In this document: positions 19,546 through 27,016 of the stretch, piece after piece
Position numbering within the stretch: position 1 is the first letter of the stretch
How the letters are laid out: the number at the start of each line of letters is the position of its first letter
Assembly (NCBI GenBank): GCA_963757125.1
Contig: CAVWQP010000009.1
Coordinates: 1,860,001 to 1,924,000, forward strand
Source of the DNA: CAVVSD01 sp963757125
GTDB taxonomy: Bacteria; Actinomycetota; Thermoleophilia; Solirubrobacterales; Solirubrobacteraceae
Direction: 5' to 3'
DNA: 64,000 bases
The notes under the pieces: model-generated
The model's database searches: none
Told to the model about the DNA's origin: nothing
The model's input: the letters and a program-made list of their open reading frames with translations, nothing else
Made by a program: the position numbers and the translations under genes

Positions 19546-19863
19546 GTGCCTATCGCAACGCTGGTCGAATGGACCGAGCCGACGCCAGGTCTCGACTCCG
19601 CGCAGTCCTACGAGGACATCACCCTCCTCGCCAACGACGGCAAGCCGATGGAGCAGCTGTCCGATTGGGGGTCCGGGCTGATCGCGCACTTCGCGTCCCC
19701 GACCGACAACGGCGGCTGGCTCGTCATCGACGTGTGGGAGGACGAGCAGTCGATGGAGGCCTGGAACGAGCGTCTCCAGGGTGCATTCGGGAAGTACGAG
19801 CGCGGACAGGACATCGCGCCGCCCGAGGTCCGCGTGCTCGAGACACACAAGCACGTCACGTAA
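19546..19863 (+). CDS. Small ferredoxin-fold (ABM/Dabb-like) protein
   Basis: A 105-aa protein starting at a GTG behind AAGGAG. The sequence contains the core HFASPTDNGGWLVIDVWEDEQSMEAWNERL, in which a strand ending VIDVW is followed by a helix with WEDEQSMEAW. This resembles antibiotic-biosynthesis monooxygenase or stress-responsive dimeric alpha/beta-barrel proteins. Such proteins are oxygenases, haem-degrading enzymes or binding proteins; nothing here identifies a ligand. It ends 17 nt before a bidirectional terminator hairpin. Confidence 0.72.
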   Translation: MPIATLVEWTEPTPGLDSAQSYEDITLLANDGKPMEQLSDWGSGLIAHFASPTDNGGWLVIDVWEDEQSMEAWNERLQGAFGKYERGQDIAPPEVRVLETHKHVT

Positions 19864-19880
19864 GCGGCCTCAAGAACGCA

Positions 19881-19904
19881 AAACGCCCGCGTGGGCGGGC
19901 GTTT
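19881..19904. terminator. Bidirectional terminator hairpin
   Basis: AAACGCCCGC (19881-19890) and GCGGGCGTTT (19895-19904) form a perfect 10-bp stem with loop GTGG. A-tract/T-tract ends are present on both strands. It separates the plus-strand 105-aa gene from the minus-strand tRNA-Asn, so it can serve both transcripts. Confidence 0.8.
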
Positions 19905-19910
19905 CGGAAG

Positions 19911-19982
19911 CTCCGGGGGTGGGACTCGAACCCACAACCCTTCGATTAACAGTCGAATGCTCTGCCATTGAGCTACCCCGGA
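19911..19982 (-). tRNA. tRNA-Asn (GTT anticodon)
   Basis: The minus strand gives acceptor TCCGGGG/CCCCGGA, D-arm GCTC...GAGC, anticodon stem TTCGA/TCGAA with loop CTGTTAA (anticodon GTT), T-arm GTGGG TTCGAGT CCCAC and discriminator G. This is a 72-nt canonical molecule without encoded CCA. Its transcript would end at the hairpin 7 nt downstream. Confidence 0.95.
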
Positions 19983-20028
19983 CCGTCGCGGCGCCTCGGA
20001 AGGGCCGCTCGACACTGTAAACGACCGC

Positions 20029-20703
20029 TCACGGGAGAAGCTTGAGTCCCGCTTCGACCTCCGCGTGGCAGTTCGAGCACAAGAGCACGCACTTCGCCGC
20101 CTCCTGCCGGTTGCGCTCGAGGAGCGCGTCGCCCCGCCGCCCATCGCGAACGCCTTGGTCGACGGATCGACGTGGTGGAAGTGGAGCGCTCCCACGTAGC
20201 GGTGATACCCGCACAGGGCGCAGGAGCCGCCGGCCTCCGCGACGAGCCTGGCCCGCAGACGACGGCGCCGCTCGATGACCTGCTCGGAGCTGACACCGCA
20301 GGCAGCGGTACTGGGCGTCGTAGCCACGCAGGCGGAAGGTCGTGCGCCCGTGGTGACGGCAGGTCAGCTCGATGTCGCCTGCCGTCGGCCTGCGCGACGA
20401 GTCGCCGCGTCTCGGTCAGCCTCGTCTGCAGCCCGTGGACGCGCAGCCAGTGGCGCACGCTCGCCGCGCTCCGGTCGACCGTGGTCGCGATCCCGCGGAC
20501 CGAGAGACCGGCGTCGATCAGGCGCTGGCGAGCTCGTCGCGGTCCAGCCGTCCGCGGGCGCGATGCATCTCCGCCCCCACCGCCGCCAGCCCGTGCTTGC
20601 GCATCCAGTACGACACCGTCGACGGGTGCCGCCCAGCGCGGCGGCCCATCTCGTCCAGCGACAGCCCGTCGCCGATCCAGCTCTCCAGGACAGCCCGTTC
20701 CAT
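20029..20703 (-). pseudogene. HTH-HNH endonuclease, four frameshifts
   Basis: Successive frames join into one recognisable protein: MERAVLESWIGDGLSLDEMG with a HTH (RAGRHPSTVSYWMRKHGL), then RLIDAGLSVRGIATTVDRSA with a second HTH-like unit, then a zinc ribbon (DIELTCRHHGRTTF ... YRCLRC), then the HNH core CALCGYHRYVGALHFHHVDPSTK, and finally CVLLCSNCHAEVEAG. Frame changes fall near 20520, 20382, 20290 and 20150. Such HTH plus HNH proteins are common in actinobacteria and may be homing or defence nucleases. Four breaks in 675 bp point to true decay rather than random error. A LexA-like palindrome abuts the start. Confidence 0.7.
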
Positions 20704-20704
20704 G

Positions 20705-20724
20705 ATGCGAACACTAGTTCGCAT
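20705..20724 (-). promoter_or_regulatory. LexA-like SOS box (perfect 8-bp arms)
   Basis: ATGCGAAC (20705-20712), spacer ACTA and GTTCGCAT (20717-20724) form a perfect palindrome. Its core CGAAC-N4-GTTCG matches the Gram-positive/mycobacterial LexA operator. It ends one base before the ATG of the HNH pseudogene and 20 nt from the MaoC stop. This suggests DNA-damage control of the nuclease. Confidence 0.6.
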
Positions 20725-20743
20725 GCCGGATGGAACAGGGCGG

Positions 20744-21187
20744 TCAGGCTCGCTTGCCGAACATCCCCGTGAAGACGCTGCGGAACAGCACGTCCTCGCC
20801 ACGCAGCATCTCCGCGCGCAACTCGACGAGACCGAGGTTCGGGCGGCTACGGGACTCGCGTGCCCCGATGATCACGGCCTGTGCCTGGACGACGTCGCCG
20901 GGGAACATCGGGCGCGGCCAGCCGAACTCCGTGCCTCCGGGCGAGCCCTGGCTCGTCGACTTCGACAGCACGCCGTCGACGAACGCACGCATCCACAGGC
21001 ACGAGGTGAACCAACCGGACGCGCACAGGCCGCCGAACATCGAGTTGCGGCCGGCCTCCTCGTCGACGTGGAACGGCTGCGGGTCGAAGCGACGCGCGAA
21101 CTCGACCATCTCGTCGCGGCCGGCGGTCACCGTGCCGAGGTCGAAGATGCGCCCGGGCGTGAAGTCCTCGAAGGCAAGCTCTGGCAT
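20744..21187 (-). CDS. MaoC-like (R)-hydratase family protein
   Basis: A 147-aa hot-dog fold protein. FARRFDPQPFHVDEEAG carries the hydratase-2 Asp and His pair, followed by GGLCASGWFTSCLWMRAFVDG and a C-terminal RPMFPGDVVQAQAVI strand. MaoC proteins hydrate or dehydrate acyl-CoA/ACP thioesters; the chain length is not readable. The ATG follows dnaG by 11 nt, so it may be transcribed with the dnaG-dgt unit, which is odd company for a lipid enzyme. The complete domain and length are normal. Confidence 0.85.
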   Translation of the reverse strand: MPELAFEDFTPGRIFDLGTVTAGRDEMVEFARRFDPQPFHVDEEAGRNSMFGGLCASGWFTSCLWMRAFVDGVLSKSTSQGSPGGTEFGWPRPMFPGDVVQAQAVIIGARESRSRPNLGLVELRAEMLRGEDVLFRSVFTGMFGKRA

Positions 21188-21198
21188 GCCGGGCGAAG

Positions 21199-22965
21199 CT
21201 ACTCGGCGGGCAGGCGGTCCTGCTCGAGCGATCGGTCCAAGGCGTCGTTGTACGCCTGCTGGAGCTCCTCGCGGTGCTTGGCGAGCACCGTCTTCTCGCC
21301 CGCGGGCGCGGCGGCGATGTCGCGTCGCACCCGACCCAGCGCCAGCTGCAGGCGCTGGACCTCGAAGCGTCCGCGCAGGATCTCCGGGGCGCGCGCGCTG
21401 ACCTTCAGCGCGGTCAGGATCCCGGCGACCTCCGGATCGTCGACATCGCCCGTCACACCGTGGTCGCGGAGCTGCGCGGCGACCCGGCGCGTGGAGGCCG
21501 TCGTGAAGTCGCGGTCGAGATCGAGCTCCGCCAGGGCCGGCGCACCGAGCTCGGGGAACGCGATGCAGTAGGCGAGGAACTCGCGCTCGGCGAGCTCCTG
21601 CGCTGGGAGCCGGCGCGGTGCACGGGCGGAGCCGCCCTCGTCCTGCGAGGGCTCCGCGAGCCGTCGGCCCTGGGCGAGCAGCGACCCCACGAGCTCGGGC
21701 GAGAGCGACAGCCGGTCGGCGAGCAGCGAGAGCAGCTCCTCGCGCAGGACGCTCGGCGGGAGCGTCGCGAACACGGGCCGGAGCTCCGCGATGATCTCGT
21801 CCTTGCCCTCGGCGTCGCGCAGGTTGCCCGTCGCCAGCGACCGCTCGACGCGGAAGCGCACGAACGGCATCGACCCGTCGACGAGCTCGGTCAGCCGCGC
21901 CGCGCCGCCAGGCTCGCCGACCATGTCCGCGGGGTCGCTGCCCTGCGGGAGCGCGACGACGCGCAGCTCGAGCTTGCGCCCCTCTGCGACCCGCGCCGCG
22001 CGCAGCATGGCCTCGTGCCCTGCGCTGTCGCTGTCCAGCGCCAGCAGCACGACCTGCGCGAGCCGCGACAGCTCGCCCACCTGGTCCTCGGTCAGGGCCG
22101 TCCCCATGATCCCGACGCAGTTGCGCAGACCCGCCTGGTGCAGCGCGAGGACGTCCGTGTACCCCTCGACCGCGATCACGCGCCCCGCGCGCGCGGCGCT
22201 CGCCCGCGCGTGGTCGGAGCCGAAGAGCACCCGGCCCTTGTGGAAGATGTCGTTCTCGGGGGTGTTGACGTACTTCGCGCCCCGCGCCTCCCCCATCGCA
22301 CGCGCACCGAAGCCGAGAACCCGTCCGCGCGAGTCGCACAGCGGGAACGTGATCCGCGCGCGGAAGCGGTCGTAGATCTGCCCGCCGTTGCCCCGTGTCG
22401 CGAGGCCGGCGTCGTAGATCTCGCGGTTGGAGAACGCCGCCTTGCGCGACGCGAGCAGCACCTTGTCCCACGCACTGGGCGCGTAGCCGACGCGGAACTC
22501 GCGCAGCGTCGCCTCCTCCAGTCCGCGCTCGAGCAGGTAGTCGCGCGCATGCCGCGCCTCGTGGGAGTCCCAGAGGTAGCGGACGTAGAACGCCGCCGTG
22601 CGCTCCAGCAGCTCGAGCAGCCGCTCGCGCGCGAGCCGCCGCTCGGCGTCCCGCGGGTCCTCCGCCTCGACCTCGAGCTGGACCCCGTAGCGCTGCGCGA
22701 GCAGCTCGACCGCGTCGTTGAACCCGACGCCCTCGATCTCCTGCACGAACTTGAACGCGTCCCCGCCCGCCTGGCAGCCGAAGCAGTGGTAGAGCTTCTC
22801 GACGGGCTCGACGCTGAACGACGGGCTGCGCTCCTCGTGGAACGGGCAGATCCCCGAGTAGCTGCGCGCCCCCGCCTTGCGCAGCTCGGTGCGCGCGGAG
22901 ACGAGGTCGATCATGTCGACGGCGTCGCGCACCGCCTCGACCGAGCTCCGCGTGTACCTGGGCAT
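21199..22965 (-). CDS. dnaG: DNA primase
   Basis: A 588-aa bacterial primase that makes RNA primers for replication. The N-terminal CHC2 zinc finger has Cys40, His43, Cys61 and Cys64. The RNA-polymerase core includes FPLCDSRGRVLGFGAR and NTPENDIFHKG, and the TOPRIM part includes VIAVEGYTDVLALHQAG and LALDSDSAG with the metal-binding acidic residues. The C-terminal 170 residues would bind the DnaB helicase. Length is within the usual range and the frame is intact. It follows dgt with a 9-nt gap; no sigA (rpoD) follows downstream, unlike many bacteria. Confidence 0.95.
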   Translation of the reverse strand: MPRYTRSSVEAVRDAVDMIDLVSARTELRKAGARSYSGICPFHEERSPSFSVEPVEKLYHCFGCQAGGDAFKFVQEIEGVGFNDAVELLAQRYGVQLEVEAEDPRDAERRLARERLLELLERTAAFYVRYLWDSHEARHARDYLLERGLEEATLREFRVGYAPSAWDKVLLASRKAAFSNREIYDAGLATRGNGGQIYDRFRARITFPLCDSRGRVLGFGARAMGEARGAKYVNTPENDIFHKGRVLFGSDHARASAARAGRVIAVEGYTDVLALHQAGLRNCVGIMGTALTEDQVGELSRLAQVVLLALDSDSAGHEAMLRAARVAEGRKLELRVVALPQGSDPADMVGEPGGAARLTELVDGSMPFVRFRVERSLATGNLRDAEGKDEIIAELRPVFATLPPSVLREELLSLLADRLSLSPELVGSLLAQGRRLAEPSQDEGGSARAPRRLPAQELAEREFLAYCIAFPELGAPALAELDLDRDFTTASTRRVAAQLRDHGVTGDVDDPEVAGILTALKVSARAPEILRGRFEVQRLQLALGRVRRDIAAAPAGEKTVLAKHREELQQAYNDALDRSLEQDRLPAE

Positions 22966-22974
22966 CAGCGCAAC

Positions 22975-24003
22975 CTACGGCGTGAACGCACGCGGCACGC
23001 GCAGCTCGGTGAACGACCGCACGGCGTAGCGGTCGGTCATCCCGGCGACGTAGTCGGTGACCCGCTGCGCGAGCGCCGCGCCCGGCGCCCCGCCGCCGTC
23101 GGGCAGCAGCTCGGGGTGGTCGGCGAAGTGGTGGAAGAGCGTCGCGACGACGCCCTCGGCCTTCTCGTGCTCCCGGCGAGCGGAGTCGCTGAGGTAGACC
23201 TCCTCGAACATGAAGGACCGCAGCGCCGCCATCGCGTCGCCGACCTCCGAGCCCTGGACGATGTCCCCCGCCAGATCGGAGTGCTCCACGAGGTCGTGGA
23301 CGAGGCGGTCGATGCGTGCCGGCCCGGTGTCGCCCAGCACGGCGATCGCGTCGTCGGGCAGCCGGCCGCGGTGCAGCACGCCCGCGCGCAGCGCGTCGTC
23401 GATGTCGTGGTTGAGGTAGGCGACGCGGTCGACGATCCGGACGATCCGTCCCTCGAGCGTCGCCGGCTCCGGCGCGCGGCCGGAGTGGCACAGGATGCCG
23501 TCGCGGACGGGCTCGTTGAGGTTCAGCCCCTCCAGGTGGTCGACGACGCGCAACGAGTGCTCCCAGTGGCGGAACCCGGAGCCGAAGCGCTCGCGCAGGC
23601 AGGCGTCGAGCGCGTCCTCGCCGATGTGGCCGAACGGCGGGTGACCGAGGTCGTGGCCGAGGCCGATCGCCTCCGTGAGGTCCTCGTTGAGGCCGAGCGC
23701 CCGCGCGACGGTGCGCGAGATCTGCGTGACCTCGAGCGTGTGGGTCAGCCGCGTGCGGAAGTGGTCGCCCTCCGGGGCGATGAAGACCTGCGTCTTGTGC
23801 TTCAGCCGCCGGAACGCGCGGCAGTGGACGATCCGGTCACGGTCGCGCTGGAACGGCGTGCGCAGCCCGCAGTCGTCCTCGGGAACCGCACGCCGCGCGG
23901 GATACGACCGGGTCGCCGACGGCGAGAGCCCGGCCTCCTCCCACGCAGCACGACGCGCCGCGTATCGCGCGGCGACGGCGCCGGTGGGTGCATCGGTGTC
24001 CAC
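22975..24003 (-). CDS. dgt: dGTP triphosphohydrolase-like HD protein
   Basis: A 342-aa HD-domain protein. The metal-binding residues appear in FRTRLTHTLEVTQISR (His) and AIGLGHDLGHPPFGHIGE (His-Asp), with GLNLNEPVRDGILCHSG and RIVDRVAYLNHDIDDALR further on. These are standard for Dgt-family enzymes that split dNTPs into deoxynucleosides and triphosphate, controlling dNTP pools. The Dgt-DnaG order is conserved in actinobacteria and fits a shared replication role. The N-terminal 40 residues are family-typical (YAARRAAWEEAGLSPSATRSYPARR). Confidence 0.92.
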   Translation of the reverse strand: MDTDAPTGAVAARYAARRAAWEEAGLSPSATRSYPARRAVPEDDCGLRTPFQRDRDRIVHCRAFRRLKHKTQVFIAPEGDHFRTRLTHTLEVTQISRTVARALGLNEDLTEAIGLGHDLGHPPFGHIGEDALDACLRERFGSGFRHWEHSLRVVDHLEGLNLNEPVRDGILCHSGRAPEPATLEGRIVRIVDRVAYLNHDIDDALRAGVLHRGRLPDDAIAVLGDTGPARIDRLVHDLVEHSDLAGDIVQGSEVGDAMAALRSFMFEEVYLSDSARREHEKAEGVVATLFHHFADHPELLPDGGGAPGAALAQRVTDYVAGMTDRYAVRSFTELRVPRAFTP

Positions 24004-24045
24004 ACCTCCATTGTCGCAGCGCCGAGCGCGGATCTGACCGAGGGC

Positions 24046-24765
24046 CTACGACACCGCCGCGCGCAGGTGCACGCCGGCGTGGTGCTCGGCGGTCTCGGTG
24101 ATCGCGCGCTCCGCCTGACGCAGCGCCCGGACGTCCGCATCCGGCGCCTGCGCCAGCGGCGCGCCGAGCGCGCCGGTCATGAACTCATGCGCCTCCTCCC
24201 CGAGCGGGAACGCCCCCGCCTCGCACGCCCCGCAGACGACGCCGCCCGCCGCGCCCGAGAACCCGACGAGCTCCTCGGCCTCCCCGCACGACGCGCAGGA
24301 GCCGAGCTGCGGCGCCAGGCCGGCCGCGACGAGGAGCTTGAGGCGGAACGCGAGCTGGTTGGCCAGCGTCGCGCGCTCCGGCTCGCGGTCGAGCAGCCCG
24401 AGCTCGTTGCAGAGCAGGTGGTAGGCCGGCGGATGGGGCTCGCCGTCGCCGAACAGCCGGTTCACCGCATCGCAGGCACGCACCGCCCCGTCGAGGGCGC
24501 GCCCGTGCTCGCGTAGATGGGCGTTGGAGGCGATCGTGTCCGCGCCGGTGACGGTCATGAGATCGCTGCGACCCTGGTGCAGGACGAGCGCGACGCGAGA
24601 GCACGGCTCCAGCCGCCCCCCGAACCTGCTGCGCGCCCGCCGGACGCCCTTCGCGATCGCCCCGATCCGCCCGAGATCCGGGGTGTACAGGTGCAGGATG
24701 CGGTCCGCCTCGCCGTAGCGGATCGAACGCAGCACCACCGCCTCGGTCTTCAGGGAGCCTGGCAT
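24046..24765 (-). CDS. recO: DNA repair protein RecO
   Basis: A 239-aa protein starting at MPGSLKTEAVVLRSIRYGEADRIL, the usual RecO opening; sequence further upstream is shadow. The N-terminal OB fold is followed by a helical domain and a four-Cys zinc site: Cys157, Cys160, Cys178 and Cys181. RecO loads RecA onto SSB-coated gaps with RecR. The ATG lies 22 nt from the divergent glutaredoxin start, so promoters of the two genes must overlap or one of them must be leaderless. Confidence 0.93.
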   Translation of the reverse strand: MPGSLKTEAVVLRSIRYGEADRILHLYTPDLGRIGAIAKGVRRARSRFGGRLEPCSRVALVLHQGRSDLMTVTGADTIASNAHLREHGRALDGAVRACDAVNRLFGDGEPHPPAYHLLCNELGLLDREPERATLANQLAFRLKLLVAAGLAPQLGSCASCGEAEELVGFSGAAGGVVCGACEAGAFPLGEEAHEFMTGALGAPLAQAPDADVRALRQAERAITETAEHHAGVHLRAAVS

Positions 24766-24787
24766 TCCAACCGCTATCTTGGAGGAC

Positions 24788-25048
24788 ATGGCCGACGTCC
24801 TCGTGTACACGACTGAGAACTGCCCCTTCTGCATCCGCGCGAAGGCGCTCCTCGACACACGCGGTGTCGAGTACCGCGAGCTCAACCTCGAGCGCGATCC
24901 CGAGGGTCGCGCCGAGCTGGTCAAGCAGACCGGGATGATGACGTTCCCGCAGGTCATCATCGACGGTGAGCTCGTCGGCGGCTTCCAGGAGACCCTGGCC
25001 GCCGACCGCTCCGGCCGCCTGGCCGAGATGCTCGCGCAGGCCGCCTAG
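24788..25048 (+). CDS. Glutaredoxin (GrxC-type)
   Basis: An 86-aa thioredoxin-fold protein with the dithiol active site CPFC (Cys12, Cys15), the cis-Pro segment MMTFPQVIIDGELVGGFQE and the C-terminal helix. GGAGG lies just upstream of the ATG at 24788. Such proteins reduce disulfides using glutathione, or mycothiol in many actinobacteria (mycoredoxin-like). The CPFC motif does not by itself decide which thiol is used. A palindrome and a very strong hairpin follow the gene. Confidence 0.9.
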   Translation: MADVLVYTTENCPFCIRAKALLDTRGVEYRELNLERDPEGRAELVKQTGMMTFPQVIIDGELVGGFQETLAADRSGRLAEMLAQAA

Positions 25049-25065
25049 CTCCGCGCGAAATTCAG

Positions 25066-25085
25066 GGTTGCGAGTTCTCGCAACC
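25066..25085. promoter_or_regulatory. 20-bp perfect palindrome, shared core with 59992
   Basis: GGTTGCGAG (25066-25074), TT and CTCGCAACC (25077-25085) form a perfect palindrome 17 nt after the glutaredoxin stop. The core TGCGAGTTCTCGCA also occurs, on the other strand, at 59995-60008 just before the amidase gene. It may be a regulator site or a hairpin of the glutaredoxin 3' end. Confidence 0.4.
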
Positions 25086-25194
25086 ACTTCCTGCCAGTTG
25101 CACGCTGGTGCGAGCCGCTGCGCGGCGGCACGCTGTATCCACCTTCCCGGACCACCAGCCAATGGCCGACGACCACCATGGACGGTCAGTCAAC

Positions 25195-25255
25195 GGCGCT
25201 CGATCCCCGCATGAGGGGTTGGGGGGATCCCCCCTCATGCACAGGATCGAGCGCC
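25195..25255. terminator. 61-bp near-perfect hairpin between convergent genes
   Basis: The outer arms GGCGCTCGATCC (25195-25206) and GGATCGAGCGCC (25244-25255) are perfect, and inside them GCATGAGGGG (25209-25218) and CCCCTCATGC (25231-25240) are also perfect. Only 2 versus 3 unpaired bases separate the two stems, and the loop is 12 nt. It sits in the 299-bp gene-free stretch between glutaredoxin and mutM. It could terminate both transcripts or be a mobile palindromic repeat. Apart from this hairpin and the palindrome at 25066, I see nothing in this gap. Confidence 0.5.
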
Positions 25256-25347
25256 GCGGCCGCCCGGAGGTCGTCCACCGGATGCGGACGAGTCGGGGAG
25301 CACTGCGCGGAGCGCGGCCATGGATGGCCGCTGCTCCCGCGCCGGCG

Positions 25348-26208
25348 TCAGACCGCCGCGCGGCGTGAACGGACTCTCGCGCCGCGCGGCGGGCGCTGGC
25401 AGTTCTGGCAGACGTAGGTCCCGCGCCCGGCCGCGACGAGCTTGACGATCTCCTCGCCGCACACCGGACACGGCTCGCCCTCGCGGGTGTGCACGCGGAA
25501 CTCGTGCTGGAACGACCCGCGGACGCCGTCGGCGTGGCGGAAGTCGTCGATCGTCGAGCCGCCTGCGTCGATCCCGGCCTCGAGCACGAGACGCACGGCG
25601 TCGCGCAGCGCCTCCAGCTGCGGGCGCCGGAGCCGGCCCGCCGGCGTCAGCGGATGGATCTGCGCGCGGAAGAGCGCCTCGTCGGCGTAGATGTTCCCGA
25701 CGCCCGCGACGCGCCGCTGATCGAGGAGGAACGCCTTGACCGGTGCACGCCGCCCGCGGGCGAGGATGCGGAGGTGCTCGGTCGTGAAGTCGGGTCCGAG
25801 CGGCTCGATGCCCAGGCGGGCGTCGAGGAAGTCGTCGCGGGCGTCGGCGCCGACGGCGAGCTCACCCGTCCCGAAGCGGCGCGGGTCGCAGAAGCTGAGC
25901 GTGTGGCCGTCGTCGAGCGTCATGAGCACGCGGCGGTACGGCGTGCCCTCGGGCGCGTCGTACAGGAGCGTGCCGGTCATGCGCAGGTGCATGAGCAGCG
26001 CGACGTCGTCCTGCGCCTCCCAGATGAGGTACTTGCCGCGCCGGCCGAGGTGCTCGACCCGCCGACCCACGAGCGCGTCGACGAGCGCCGCGGGCGGCAG
26101 CGGCTCGCACCACCGGGGATCGGAGATCTCCAGTGCCTGCAGCGTGCGACCCTCGACCAGCGGCGCGAGCTGGCGGCGGATCGTCTCGACCTCGGGGAGC
26201 TCGGGCAC
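25348..26208 (-). CDS. mutM: Formamidopyrimidine-DNA glycosylase
   Basis: A 286-aa base-excision repair enzyme. The mature N-terminus PELPEVETIRRQL supplies catalytic Pro2 and Glu3. GRRGKYLIWE contains the beta-hairpin Lys, and VAGVGNIYADEALFRAQIHP is the helix-two-turn-helix. The C-terminal zinc finger is CPVCGEEI ... YVCQNCQ. It starts at a GTG, set by the invariant Pro2. Divergent from DUF3891 with 16 bp between starts. It removes 8-oxoguanine and formamidopyrimidines; the full domain set distinguishes it from Nei less clearly, but PELPEVET and the length favour MutM. Confidence 0.93.
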   Translation of the reverse strand: MPELPEVETIRRQLAPLVEGRTLQALEISDPRWCEPLPPAALVDALVGRRVEHLGRRGKYLIWEAQDDVALLMHLRMTGTLLYDAPEGTPYRRVLMTLDDGHTLSFCDPRRFGTGELAVGADARDDFLDARLGIEPLGPDFTTEHLRILARGRRAPVKAFLLDQRRVAGVGNIYADEALFRAQIHPLTPAGRLRRPQLEALRDAVRLVLEAGIDAGGSTIDDFRHADGVRGSFQHEFRVHTREGEPCPVCGEEIVKLVAAGRGTYVCQNCQRPPRGARVRSRRAAV

Positions 26209-26224
26209 TGCATCCGAGGGTAGG

Positions 26225-27016
26225 GTGCGCCTCGTGCTGGTGCGCGAGGAGGGCGACGCCGTCGTGGTCATCGGCCAGGCGTCGCACGCGTGGTTGTCGG
26301 GCCAGCTCGCGCGTGCCTGGGGCGGCGACGCCGTCGCCCCCCTGGAGCCCCGCGAGGAGGTGTGCCTGGCCGCCGAGCAGCACGACGTCGGCATGGCGCA
26401 ATGGGACCTCACACCGTCCCTCAACCCGGAGACCGGCCGGCCGCGCAGCTTCCTCGAGATGGAGCTCGCGGTGCACCTCGCGCTGTGGACCGCCGCGCCG
26501 GAGCACCTGCTCACGCAGAGCCGCTACGCCGCGCTGCTCGTCTCCCGCCACGGGACGATCCTCTACGGGCGCTCCGACCTCGACGCCATGGCGCCCGAGC
26601 GCGCCGGGCCGATCCGCGCGTTCCTCGCCCACGGGCGCGAGGTGCAGGCCGCCCTCATCGCCGACCTCGGCATCTCCGAGGCGGAGGTCGAGCGCAACGG
26701 CAAGCTCGTGTTCGCCTGGGACTGGCTGTCGCTCGGCCTCTGCCTCGGCTGGGACGAGGGCGACACGCCGCCTGTGCCGCTCGCCGGCGGCGACGGACGC
26801 CTGCACTTCACGCCGACGGACGACGGCGCGACGCTCGATCCGTGGCCGTTCGCCGTGCCCGAGCTCGTGGTCCACTGCGAGGGCAGGCGCCTGGAGGGCC
26901 GCTACGAGGACGAGGCGGCGCTGCACGCCGCGCTCGACCGCTCGCCGCGGGTGCGCCTGACGTTCCGGCTCACACGAACGGGCGGCCGGGCATCCCGGGC
27001 TCGTCCCCGCCCGTGA
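26225..27016 (+). CDS. DUF3891 family protein
   Basis: A 263-aa protein starting at GTG (VRLVLVREEGDAVVVIGQASHAWLSGQLARAW). It has the family-typical segment VCLAAEQHDVGMAQWDLTPSLNPETGRPRSF, where HD and nearby residues suggest a metal site, and FAWDWLSLGLCLGW. DUF3891 proteins are uncharacterised; the His-Asp pattern is reminiscent of HD hydrolases, but this is inference. Its last 47 bp overlap the end of deoB on the other strand, so the C-terminal GGRASRARPRP tail is probably unconstrained. Confidence 0.82.
   Translation: MRLVLVREEGDAVVVIGQASHAWLSGQLARAWGGDAVAPLEPREEVCLAAEQHDVGMAQWDLTPSLNPETGRPRSFLEMELAVHLALWTAAPEHLLTQSRYAALLVSRHGTILYGRSDLDAMAPERAGPIRAFLAHGREVQAALIADLGISEAEVERNGKLVFAWDWLSLGLCLGWDEGDTPPVPLAGGDGRLHFTPTDDGATLDPWPFAVPELVVHCEGRRLEGRYEDEAALHAALDRSPRVRLTFRLTRTGGRASRARPRP

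Noticed and set aside
21274..24516. 1080-codon plus-strand open frame across dnaG, dgt and recO
   Set aside because: It mirrors three certain housekeeping genes and has no recognisable domain.
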